Shown: piece after piece, positions 1 to 4,662 of the stretch
Layout of the letters: each line of letters opens with the position of its first letter
Position numbering within the stretch: position 1 is the stretch's first letter
Source of the DNA: Gammaproteobacteria bacterium
GTDB taxonomy: Bacteria > Pseudomonadota > Gammaproteobacteria > Enterobacterales > Psychrobiaceae
Assembly: GCA_013214885.1 (NCBI GenBank)
Contig: JABSRS010000234.1
Location: 1 to 5,549, forward strand
Direction of reading: 5' to 3'
DNA: 5,549 nt
Position numbers and translations under genes: made by a program
The notes under the pieces: generated by a model
The model's input: only the letters and a program-made list of their open reading frames with translations
What the model was told of the DNA's origin: nothing
The model's database searches: none

Positions 1-425
1 GCATGCAAATAGTTAGTTATCATAGTGTCGGTTAGTTCACGAAAGTGAACATTAAATAGCTCAACGATTGCTTGGTGACTATTTTTTTCATTGTTCAATA
101 GGCAAAGCCCCGTATAAAAGGTTACAATTTTACCGCTTGCTGCTGATAATTGCTTAAATGCATTGTCAAAGTTATGTGGTTTGCCGATAATGACCCCGTC
201 AATAACCGCGACTTGGTCACCACCGATGATTAACGCTTCCTTGGTATGGTCTGAAACGGCTTGTGCTTTGGCTATTGCTAATCGTCGAACGAGTTGTTCG
301 GCATTTTCATTAATTAACGGTGTTTCATCTACTTCAGGTGACACACAGTTAAAAGGCAGTTTTATTTTGCTCAACAGTTGTTGGCGAAATGGCGAGGTAG
401 ACGCTAAAATAATTGATTTTTTCAT
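1..425 (-). CDS. maf/yceF: Maf-like nucleotide pyrophosphatase, YceF (m7GTP) subfamily, 3' end cut off by window
   Basis: This is the N-terminal 141 residues of a protein of about 190-200; the C-terminus lies beyond base 1. It begins MKKSIILASTSPFRQQLL, the Maf-family opening with S11-P12 and the conserved Arg at R14. E. coli YceF has S-P-W-R-R here, so the aromatic is kept as F13 while the next basic residue is Q15. Further family marks are EVDETP (31-36), GGDQV (68-72, catalytic-type D70 and Q71), GKP with K82, SGKIVTFYTGL (97-107) and FNVHFREL (124-131). Maf proteins are cytosolic house-cleaning pyrophosphatases that hydrolyse nucleoside triphosphates to monophosphate plus pyrophosphate. 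The YceF subfamily prefers m7GTP; assigning that substrate here rests on resemblance. The ATG (complement of 423-425) gives the conserved N-terminus, but its Shine-Dalgarno is weak (only a TAAG just upstream). It diverges from yceD, as in E. coli. Confidence 0.95.
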   Translation of the reverse strand, partial: MKKSIILASTSPFRQQLLSKIKLPFNCVSPEVDETPLINENAEQLVRRLAIAKAQAVSDHTKEALIIGGDQVAVIDGVIIGKPHNFDNAFKQLSAASGKIVTFYTGLCLLNNEKNSHQAIVELFNVHFRELTDTMITNYLH

Positions 426-580
426 GGCTTATTTTCAGTAATGTTGGTGAGTCAAAAGATTGATTTTTTGGTGTTTTACAGTGAAATTTGAACGAAGTGT
501 ATCACGACATTGAAATAATCGACTACTTTTGACGATTACCCTTTGACTAGAGCACTCATGATCTATAAGATGCGCGTCCT
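426..580. other. Divergent maf/yceD intergenic region
   Basis: This 155-bp AT-rich spacer lies between the divergent maf and yceD starts and must hold both promoters. The yceD promoter is listed separately. For maf I see only a TTGACT hexamer on the minus strand (complement of 450-455). The matching -10 would fall on the maf start codon, so I do not call it. TTTGACGATT at 528-537 recurs exactly at 601-610 inside yceD, and a related CCTTTGAC lies at 540-547. No small ORF or RNA gene is convincing. Confidence 0.6.
543..571 (+). promoter_or_regulatory. Candidate sigma-70 promoter for the yceD-rpmF-plsX transcript
   Basis: TTGACT (543-548, 5 of 6 matches to TTGACA) is followed after 17 bp by TAAGAT (566-571). 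The overlapping TATAAG (564-569) is a better -10 hexamer, but at 15-bp spacing. Either choice puts the start of transcription at about 576-581, on or right next to the yceD ATG at 581. The transcript would then be leaderless or nearly so, which fits the lack of a Shine-Dalgarno before that ATG. This is inference from consensus matching only. Confidence 0.45.
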
Positions 581-1102
581 ATGCAACAAGTAAAGATACC
601 TTTGACGATTGATCCAAGGAGAGCGGCTAAGATGCATTCTGAATACCTCGGTGTTCTAGAATCCAGATATATGCCACGATTATTGGAGACGTCCGCCGGA
701 TTCTGTAGCGACATACAGGTACAGATTTCGTGTGACACTGACAACCAGGGCTTAGTGATTATAAAAGGTCACGCTAAAGGCGAGTTCTCCCTGAATTGTC
801 AGCGTTGTATGTGTGAATTTAACTTTCCTGTGAATGTTAAATTTAGTTATACCCCAATGTCTGAAAAGACAGTGGAAAAAGAGCTTCCGGAAGTTTATGA
901 ACCAGTTGATGTGGATGAAAATGGACTAATCAATATTTGCGAACTCATCGAAGATGAATTCCTAGTAGCGATCCCATATATTCCGATGCATGCTATAGAA
1001 GATTGTTCTGTTAAAGAACATGACACCGTAGTAGGCGAAATTGAAGACATAGTTGATGAACGTCCAAACCCGTTCGCGGTGTTAAAAAGTTTAAACAAAT
1101 AA
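581..1102 (+). CDS. yceD: YceD/DUF177 family protein, 23S rRNA accumulation factor
   Basis: A 173-residue protein matching E. coli YceD (also 173) from end to end. The N-terminus MQQVKIPLTIDP parallels MQKVKLPLTLDP, which fixes the start at 581 although no Shine-Dalgarno precedes it. The family CxxC is at C73-C76 (LNCQRC), with an extra C78. An acidic middle (YEPVDVDENG, 106-115), EDEFLVAIP (124-132), C142 and the conserved tail RPNPFAVLKSL (161-171) follow. The family is known for being needed for normal accumulation of 23S rRNA; its molecular activity is not established. No signal peptide or membrane segment is visible, so it should be cytosolic. It lies 21 nt before rpmF, a very conserved pairing consistent with a role in the large subunit. 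An in-frame internal ATG (codon 18, base 632) has a strong AAGGAG upstream and could give a shorter form. Confidence 0.96.
   Translation: MQQVKIPLTIDPRRAAKMHSEYLGVLESRYMPRLLETSAGFCSDIQVQISCDTDNQGLVIIKGHAKGEFSLNCQRCMCEFNFPVNVKFSYTPMSEKTVEKELPEVYEPVDVDENGLINICELIEDEFLVAIPYIPMHAIEDCSVKEHDTVVGEIEDIVDERPNPFAVLKSLNK
616..634 (+). promoter_or_regulatory. Internal Shine-Dalgarno and in-frame ATG within yceD
   Basis: AAGGAG at 616-621 lies 10 nt before an ATG at 632-634 that is in frame with yceD (Met18). It is a much better ribosome site than anything before the conserved start at 581. It may boost translation, allow a form lacking the first 17 residues, or be a chance result of the codons for Pro12-Arg13-Arg14. 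The upstream residues are conserved with E. coli, so I keep 581 as the start. Confidence 0.3.
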
Positions 1103-1123
1103 AGTTTTTCAAGGAGACAGCCC

Positions 1124-1294
1124 ATGGCCGTACAAAAAAGTAAAAAATCACGTTCTAGACGTGGCATGCGTCGTTCTCACGATGCTCTAACTGGTGCTCA
1201 GTTAAGCGTTGACGCAACTACTGGTGAAACGCATCGTCGTCACCACATCACTGATGACGGTTTTTACCGTGGCAAAAAAGTAATCGAGCTTTAA
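1124..1294 (+). CDS. rpmF: 50S ribosomal protein L32
   Basis: A 56-residue basic protein starting [20 protein letters not shown] (1-20) and ending in [12 protein letters not shown], close in length and sequence to E. coli L32 (57 residues). [13 protein letters not shown] (10-22) and [13 protein letters not shown] (38-50) are the diagnostic blocks. It is the cysteine-free form, without the zinc-binding CxxC pairs found in some other bacterial L32 proteins. L32 is a structural protein of the large ribosomal subunit that contacts 23S rRNA. A clear AAGGAG (1111-1116) sits 7 nt before the ATG, fitting high expression. The gene lies 21 nt after yceD and 15 nt before plsX, so all three are probably cotranscribed. 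Confidence 0.98.
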   Translation: MAVQKSKKSRSRRGMRRSHDALTGAQLSVDATTGETHRRHHITDDGFYRGKKVIEL

Positions 1295-1309
1295 TAGGCG
1301 ATTATTTTG

Positions 1310-2332
1310 GTGAGTCTAACCTTAGCGTTAGATGCCATGGGGGGCGATTTTGGTCCTCAAGTTACAGTGCCCGCAGCGATGCGGGCACTGGCGCGCTTTC
1401 CTAAATTGTCAATTACTCTTTTTGGCGATTCGACCCAAATTACCCGTCATATACCATCCCAATTAAGTAATCATCCCCGTTTGACTATCGAACACTGTCA
1501 ACAAGTTGTGACCATGAGCGACCGACCATTAACAGCATTACGAAATCGCCGTGATTCATCAATGCGTAAAGCGATTGATATGGTGCAGCAGGGACGAGCC
1601 GATGCTTGTGTTAGTGCTGGTAACACTGGTGTACTGATGGCGATGTCAAAACTTATTTTAAAAACGCTGCCAGGGATCGACCGGCCAGCTTTGATTGCCA
1701 AACTTCCGAGTATCAATGATCAGCCCGTATATATGCTTGACCTAGGTGCTAATGTTAATTGTGACTCAGAAGCATTATTTCAATTTGCAGTGATGGGCTC
1801 AGTAGTCGCCGAAACAGTGGACGCTATCAGCGCACCGAGAGTGTCGTTACTAAATATCGGTGAGGAAGACATCAAGGGCAATGATGTCGTACGGCAAACT
1901 GCAGAATTACTCAAAGATTCCAATCATATAAATTATCGTGGTTTTATTGAAGGCCATCAAATTTTCAAAGGTGTTACCGACGTTATTGTCTGTGATGGTT
2001 TTGTTGGTAACATCAGTTTAAAGACCACCGAAGGTGTCGCTAATCTGATGATTGGTCACGTTAAACAGCTAAGCCAACTGAATTTCTTTACCAAGTTTTT
2101 GGGCTTGTTAGCTGCACCGTTATTAAAAAAAGCTTTTTGTAAGATGAAACCCGACCAGTACAATGGTGCAAGTCTGTTAGGATTGCGCGGTATTGTAGTT
2201 AAGAGTCATGGTAACGCCGATCAAGACGCATTTTTAAATGCGATTAAGCAAGCCGTGGTTGAGGTAGAACAACAAGTCCCTCAACGGATTCAAGACCGTC
2301 TTGAATCGATGCTACTCGAAAAAATCTGCTAA
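1310..2332 (+). CDS. plsX: Phosphate acyltransferase PlsX (acyl-ACP:phosphate transacylase)
   Basis: PlsX converts acyl-ACP and phosphate into acyl-phosphate, the acyl donor for PlsY at the first step of phospholipid synthesis. It is a soluble enzyme that associates with the membrane surface. From the GTG at 1310 it is 340 residues, normal for the family. Hallmarks are LALDAMGGDFG (5-15), SAGNTGVLM (102-110), LDLGANVNCDS (144-153), LLNIGEE (180-186), VCDGFVGN (227-234) and PDQYNGASLLGLRG (281-294). The stretch near 250-280 (NFFTKFLGLLAAPLLKKAF) is hydrophobic with lysines, in the region tied to membrane binding in the family. The start is ambiguous: the in-frame TTG at 1307 is 8 nt from a weak AGG (1296-1298) and the GTG at 1310 is 11 nt from it. 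GTG is the commoner start codon and is chosen; the difference is one residue. The coding sequence contains two strong inverted repeats, listed separately. Confidence 0.97.
   Translation: MSLTLALDAMGGDFGPQVTVPAAMRALARFPKLSITLFGDSTQITRHIPSQLSNHPRLTIEHCQQVVTMSDRPLTALRNRRDSSMRKAIDMVQQGRADACVSAGNTGVLMAMSKLILKTLPGIDRPALIAKLPSINDQPVYMLDLGANVNCDSEALFQFAVMGSVVAETVDAISAPRVSLLNIGEEDIKGNDVVRQTAELLKDSNHINYRGFIEGHQIFKGVTDVIVCDGFVGNISLKTTEGVANLMIGHVKQLSQLNFFTKFLGLLAAPLLKKAFCKMKPDQYNGASLLGLRGIVVKSHGNADQDAFLNAIKQAVVEVEQQVPQRIQDRLESMLLEKIC
1365..1390 (+). repeat. Perfect 11-bp hairpin with GCGA tetraloop inside plsX
   Basis: The arms CAGTGCCCGCA (1365-1375) and TGCGGGCACTG (1380-1390) are exact reverse complements around the loop GCGA (1376-1379), which fits the stable GNRA class. 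It is the most stable local structure I see inside a gene here. It starts 55 nt after the plsX start and encodes T-V-P-A-A-M-R-A-L. No T-run follows, so it is not an ordinary terminator. A role as transcript stabiliser for the upstream rpmF message, pause site or processing site is inference. Confidence 0.75.
2287..2307. repeat. 21-bp dyad at the 3' end of plsX
   Basis: GATTCAAGAC (2287-2296) and GTCTTGAATC (2298-2307) are exact reverse complements around a single central C. As RNA this would fold as a 9-bp stem with a CCG loop. It lies 25 nt before the end of plsX and encodes the conserved R-I-Q-D-R-L-E-S segment, so codon constraint explains part of it. Its size also suits a dimeric regulator's operator; that is speculation. 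Confidence 0.6.
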
Positions 2333-2335
2333 AAT
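2327..2335 (+). promoter_or_regulatory. Possible extended -10 element ahead of fabD
   Basis: TGCTAAAAT overlaps the plsX stop codon and reads as an extended -10 (TG, one base, then TAAAAT, 5 of 6 matches). There is no convincing -35 at normal spacing. A second TG-N-TGTAAT element lies at 2392-2400. Either could start a fabD transcript in the 89-bp plsX-fabD gap (2333-2421), which otherwise holds only a weak AACAAC/GTTGTT inverted repeat (2363-2368 and 2379-2384). Confidence 0.22.
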
Positions 2336-2421
2336 AAATCCTATACGATAATCAACACCCAGAACAACCATCTTTAAAGTTGTTGGTTATCTGCTGTAAT
2401 GAACAAAATAAGGACTTTCAT

Positions 2422-3348
2422 ATGTCGCAACTGGCGATTATATTTCCCGGCCAAGGCTCTCAGGCTTTAGGCATGCTAAAAGATATTAGTGACCAATATC
2501 CACAAATTGAACAAACCTTTAGCGAAGCATCTCAAGTGCTTGGTTATGATTTATGGGACTTAGTTCAAAATGGCCAAGCCAGTGACTTAAATCGAACCGA
2601 TCGTACTCAACCTGCATTACTTGCTGCTAGTGTCGCACTTTGGCGCGTGTGGCAAGATAGTAACGCCACACAGCCTACTTTTTTCGCTGGCCACAGTCTT
2701 GGTGAATATTCGGCATTAGTATGTAGTGGCGCGATTGCATTCACCGATGCGATCAAACTGGTTGAATTGCGTGGCCAATATATGCTGGAAGCGGTACCTG
2801 AAGGTGTTGGCTCGATGGCGGCTATTATCGGCTTAGCTGATGATGCGATTGTGACAGCATGCTTAGAAGGAGCTCAAGGGCAGGTGGTTTCACCTGTTAA
2901 TTATAACTCCCCTGGGCAAGTGGTTATTGCTGGACATAAAGAAGCAGTCGACCGTGCGTCCATACTCTGTAAAGAAGCGGGTGCTAAACGCGTCTTGCCA
3001 TTAGCTGTGTCCGTGCCATCGCATTGTTCTTTAATGATCCCTGCTGCTGAAAAACTAGCAGAGCAGTTGGCTAACATGGCGATTAACTCGCCGTCGATCC
3101 CGGTGATAAATAATGTTGATGTCGCTAACGCCTCTGAACCAGCGGCAATTCGCGATGCGCTTAAACGCCAATTGTTTAGCCCAGTGCGTTGGACCGAAAC
3201 CATTCAATTTTTCGCGGCTAATGATATTACTGCATTAGTTGAAATGGGCCCTGGCAAAGTACTGACTGGTTTAACACGTCGCATCGATAAGTCGATAACT
3301 TGCGTGGCAACTAATGATTTAACTGGGCTAGCAACAGCCTTAGTCTAA
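2422..3348 (+). CDS. fabD: Malonyl-CoA:ACP transacylase
   Basis: FabD moves malonyl from CoA to the phosphopantetheine arm of AcpP, supplying the extender unit for fatty acid elongation in the cytosol. The 308-residue product (E. coli: 309) starts MSQLAIIFPGQGSQALGML, with Q11 in the GQGSQ oxyanion motif. The nucleophile S92 is in GHSLGEYSALV (90-100), R117 is the malonate-binding Arg in VELRG, and H201 is the catalytic His in VPSHCSLM (198-205). Other conserved blocks are GQVVSPVNYNSPGQVVIAGHKEAV (153-176, shown here in parts: SPVNYNSPGQV) and GPGKVLTGLTRRI (276-288). AAGGA at 2410-2414, 7 nt before the ATG at 2422, decides the start. An in-frame TTG at 2380 would add 14 residues with no family counterpart. 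It follows plsX directly, with no fabH between, and precedes fabG by 33 nt. Confidence 0.98.
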   Translation: MSQLAIIFPGQGSQALGMLKDISDQYPQIEQTFSEASQVLGYDLWDLVQNGQASDLNRTDRTQPALLAASVALWRVWQDSNATQPTFFAGHSLGEYSALVCSGAIAFTDAIKLVELRGQYMLEAVPEGVGSMAAIIGLADDAIVTACLEGAQGQVVSPVNYNSPGQVVIAGHKEAVDRASILCKEAGAKRVLPLAVSVPSHCSLMIPAAEKLAEQLANMAINSPSIPVINNVDVANASEPAAIRDALKRQLFSPVRWTETIQFFAANDITALVEMGPGKVLTGLTRRIDKSITCVATNDLTGLATALV

Positions 3349-3350
3349 AA

Positions 3351-3368
3351 ATACCAATAGATAGGTAT
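3351..3368 (+). repeat. Small hairpin between fabD and fabG
   Basis: ATACC (3351-3355) and GGTAT (3364-3368) can pair around an 8-nt loop. The stem ends immediately before the fabG Shine-Dalgarno (AAGGAAG, 3369-3375). At 5 bp it is weak, and it may only space the two genes or mildly affect ribosome loading on fabG. Confidence 0.35.
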
Positions 3369-3381
3369 AAGGAAGATAATA

Positions 3382-4122
3382 ATGAATTTTGATTTTTCAG
3401 GTAAAGTGGTATTAGTGACTGGCGCAAGTCGTGGCATCGGTCGCGCTATTGCTCAGACATTTATGGCTGGCGGTGCTACCGTCATTGGCACAGCAACTAG
3501 TGAAAGCGGAGCCGAGCGTATTAGCGAATATCTTGGTGACCAAGGCAAAGGTCTGGTCCTTAATGTGACGGACAGCGACTCTATCGCCCAGTTGTTTAGT
3601 GATATTAAAGAAGGTTGGGGCAGCGTTGATATTTTAGTTAACAATGCAGGGATCACTCGCGACAACCTAATGATGCGAATGAAAGACCAAGAATGGGACG
3701 ACATTATCAGCACCAATTTAACCTCGGTGTTCCGCGTTTCAAAAGCGGTACTACGCCCAATGATGAAAAAACGTAACGGTCGAATTATTAATATTGGCTC
3801 GGTCGTTGGTACTATGGGTAACGCAGGACAAGTTAATTACTCGGCGGCCAAAGCTGGTTTGTTGGGCTTCACCAAGTCATTGGCTCGTGAAATTGGCTCT
3901 CGTGGTATCACGGTTAATACCGTATCCCCTGGTTTTATTCAAACTGATATGACCGAAGAGCTTAATGATGAACAAAAACAAGCAATAATGTCACAAGTTC
4001 CAGCTAATCGTTTAGGTAAGCCAGAAGAAATTGCCAGTGCTGTTGCATTTTTAGCATCAGACATGGCAGCATACATTAATGGCGAAACTTTACACGTCAA
4101 CGGCGGTATGTATATGGTTTAA
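3382..4122 (+). CDS. fabG: 3-oxoacyl-[ACP] reductase
   Basis: FabG is the NADPH-dependent reductase that converts 3-oxoacyl-ACP to (R)-3-hydroxyacyl-ACP in each elongation cycle. The 246-residue protein is a classical short-chain dehydrogenase/reductase and matches E. coli FabG (244) throughout. Residues 13-20 are the TGASRGIG nucleotide-binding motif and NNAG is at 87-90. The active-site set is N112, S140, Y153 and K157 (in YSAAK). The family blocks NAGITRDNLMMRMKD (88-102), SPGFIQTDM (182-190) and the C-terminal GETLHVNGGMYMV (234-246) are all present. The ATG at 3382 has AAGGAAG 6 nt upstream and yields the conserved MNF start. It lies 33 nt after fabD, so cotranscription is likely. It is followed by a 238-bp gap before acpP. 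Confidence 0.98.
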   Translation: MNFDFSGKVVLVTGASRGIGRAIAQTFMAGGATVIGTATSESGAERISEYLGDQGKGLVLNVTDSDSIAQLFSDIKEGWGSVDILVNNAGITRDNLMMRMKDQEWDDIISTNLTSVFRVSKAVLRPMMKKRNGRIINIGSVVGTMGNAGQVNYSAAKAGLLGFTKSLAREIGSRGITVNTVSPGFIQTDMTEELNDEQKQAIMSQVPANRLGKPEEIASAVAFLASDMAAYINGETLHVNGGMYMV

Positions 4123-4164
4123 ATTAACAATATTGGTTGTGTAACTAGTAAATAATTTGCTATG

Positions 4165-4189
4165 TTAAACCGATAATTTAACGGTTTAA
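4165..4189. repeat. 8-bp inverted repeat upstream of the candidate acpP promoter
   Basis: TTAAACCG (4165-4172) and CGGTTTAA (4182-4189) are perfect reverse complements with a 9-bp AT-rich centre. The right arm ends one base before the candidate -35 (TTGACC, 4191-4196), a position suited to an operator or activator site. As RNA it would form a hairpin at the end of the fabG message, but no T-run follows, so an ordinary terminator is unlikely. The regulator, if any, is unknown. Confidence 0.45.
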
Positions 4190-4190
4190 G

Positions 4191-4219
4191 TTGACCAGAA
4201 TTAGAAGTAGTAGTAAAAG
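4191..4219 (+). promoter_or_regulatory. Candidate sigma-70 promoter for acpP
   Basis: TTGACC (4191-4196, 5 of 6 consensus matches) is followed after exactly 17 bp by TAAAAG (4214-4219, 4 of 6). Transcription would start near 4226, giving a leader of roughly 135 nt before the acpP ATG. A separate acpP promoter fits the need for far more ACP than for the Fab enzymes. A second, weaker pairing nearer the gene is TTGATT (4288-4293) and TAAACT (4310-4315), 16 bp apart. Confidence 0.4.
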
Positions 4220-4280
4220 TAAGCAAATATTGGGGGTAACGTCGTCAATAATGGCGTTATTTTGTGGTTTGACCAGCATT
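4191..4280 (+). repeat. Paired 12-bp direct repeats in the fabG-acpP gap
   Basis: TTGACCAGAATT (4191-4202) recurs as TTGACCAGCATT (4269-4280), 11 of 12 bases identical, with starts 78 bp apart. The first copy contains the candidate acpP -35. Another loose pair in the same gap is AATATTGG followed by GTAAC, at 4129-4145 and 4226-4240. They may be binding sites or chance in AT-rich DNA. Confidence 0.35.
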
Positions 4281-4360
4281 TCAATAGTTGATTTGTTTGG
4301 GTAATCCTCTAAACTACCCTTAAATTTTAGATAGCTGTAACAAACAGGAAATATATTACC

Positions 4361-4594
4361 ATGAGCATCGAAGAACGCGTTAAAAAAATTGTTATTGAAC
4401 AACTAGGTGTTAAAGAAGAAGAAGTAGTTAATACTGCATCTTTCGTTGATGACCTAGGTGCAGATTCATTAGACACAGTTGAATTAGTAATGGCTCTAGA
4501 AGAAGAGTTTGACACTGAAATTCCAGATGAAGAAGCTGAAAAAATCACTACTGTTCAATCAGCTATTGATTACGTAACCAGCGCACAAGGTTAG
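4361..4594 (+). CDS. acpP: Acyl carrier protein
   Basis: AcpP carries growing acyl chains on a 4'-phosphopantetheine arm and delivers them to the fatty acid and phospholipid enzymes. The product is 77 residues and strongly acidic. The attachment serine is S36 in the invariant [18 protein letters not shown] (31-48). Helix I is [15 protein letters not shown] (3-17), and the central and C-terminal part [20 protein letters not shown] (50-69) is almost identical to E. coli AcpP. It is one residue shorter than E. coli (MSIEER instead of MSTIEER). AGGAA (4346-4350) is 10 nt before the ATG. The gene is set apart by a 238-bp leader in front and an intrinsic terminator behind, which suggests it forms its own abundant transcript. 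Confidence 0.99.
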   Translation: MSIEERVKKIVIEQLGVKEEEVVNTASFVDDLGADSLDTVELVMALEEEFDTEIPDEEAEKITTVQSAIDYVTSAQG

Positions 4595-4610
4595 TTTTAA
4601 CCTTCTGTGT

Positions 4611-4637
4611 AAAAAGGCGGCGTAAGCCGCCTTTTTT
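4611..4637 (+). terminator. Rho-independent terminator after acpP
   Basis: The stem GGCGGC (4616-4621) pairs with GCCGCC (4626-4631) around a GTAA tetraloop (GNRA type), flanked by A5 (4611-4615) and T6 (4632-4637). The A and T runs extend the stem and make it usable in both directions. It begins 17 nt after the acpP stop and ends 25 nt before the fabF ATG. I see no credible promoter between, so it probably lowers rather than abolishes transcription into fabF. Confidence 0.9.
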
Positions 4638-4662
4638 ATTGGAAAAATATTAAAGGTGTAAC

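Noticed and set aside
35..50. GTTCAC/GTGAAC inverted repeat with a 4-nt loop in maf
   Set aside because: It encodes the conserved V-H-F-R-E segment of maf and the stem is only 6 bp, so coding constraint is enough to explain it.
163..441. Plus-strand ORF of 92 codons at the left edge
   Set aside because: It is antisense to maf, whose translated motifs (STSP, EVDETP, GDQV, GKP) are unmistakable.
895..1167. Minus-strand ORF of 90 codons overlapping yceD and rpmF
   Set aside because: It lies opposite two genes that match known families over their full length, and its predicted product shows no recognisable domain.
2380..2421. Upstream TTG start extending FabD by 14 residues
   Set aside because: The extra residues have no counterpart in FabD, and the ATG at 2422 has a well-spaced AAGGA and the conserved N-terminus.
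2733..2754. GATTGCAT/ATGCGATC imperfect hairpin in fabD
   Set aside because: It needs a wobble pair, sits mid-gene in the coding sequence, and is no stronger than expected by chance.
4251..4304. 17-codon ORF (MALFCGLTSISIVDLFG) in the acpP leader
   Set aside because: It has no properly spaced ribosome site and no runs of regulatory codons; ORFs of this size are expected by chance. Conservation in relatives would reopen it.
4178..4548. Two minus-strand ORFs over the acpP leader and acpP
   Set aside because: They are antisense to acpP or its leader, low in complexity (Leu- or Ser-rich), and have no family resemblance.
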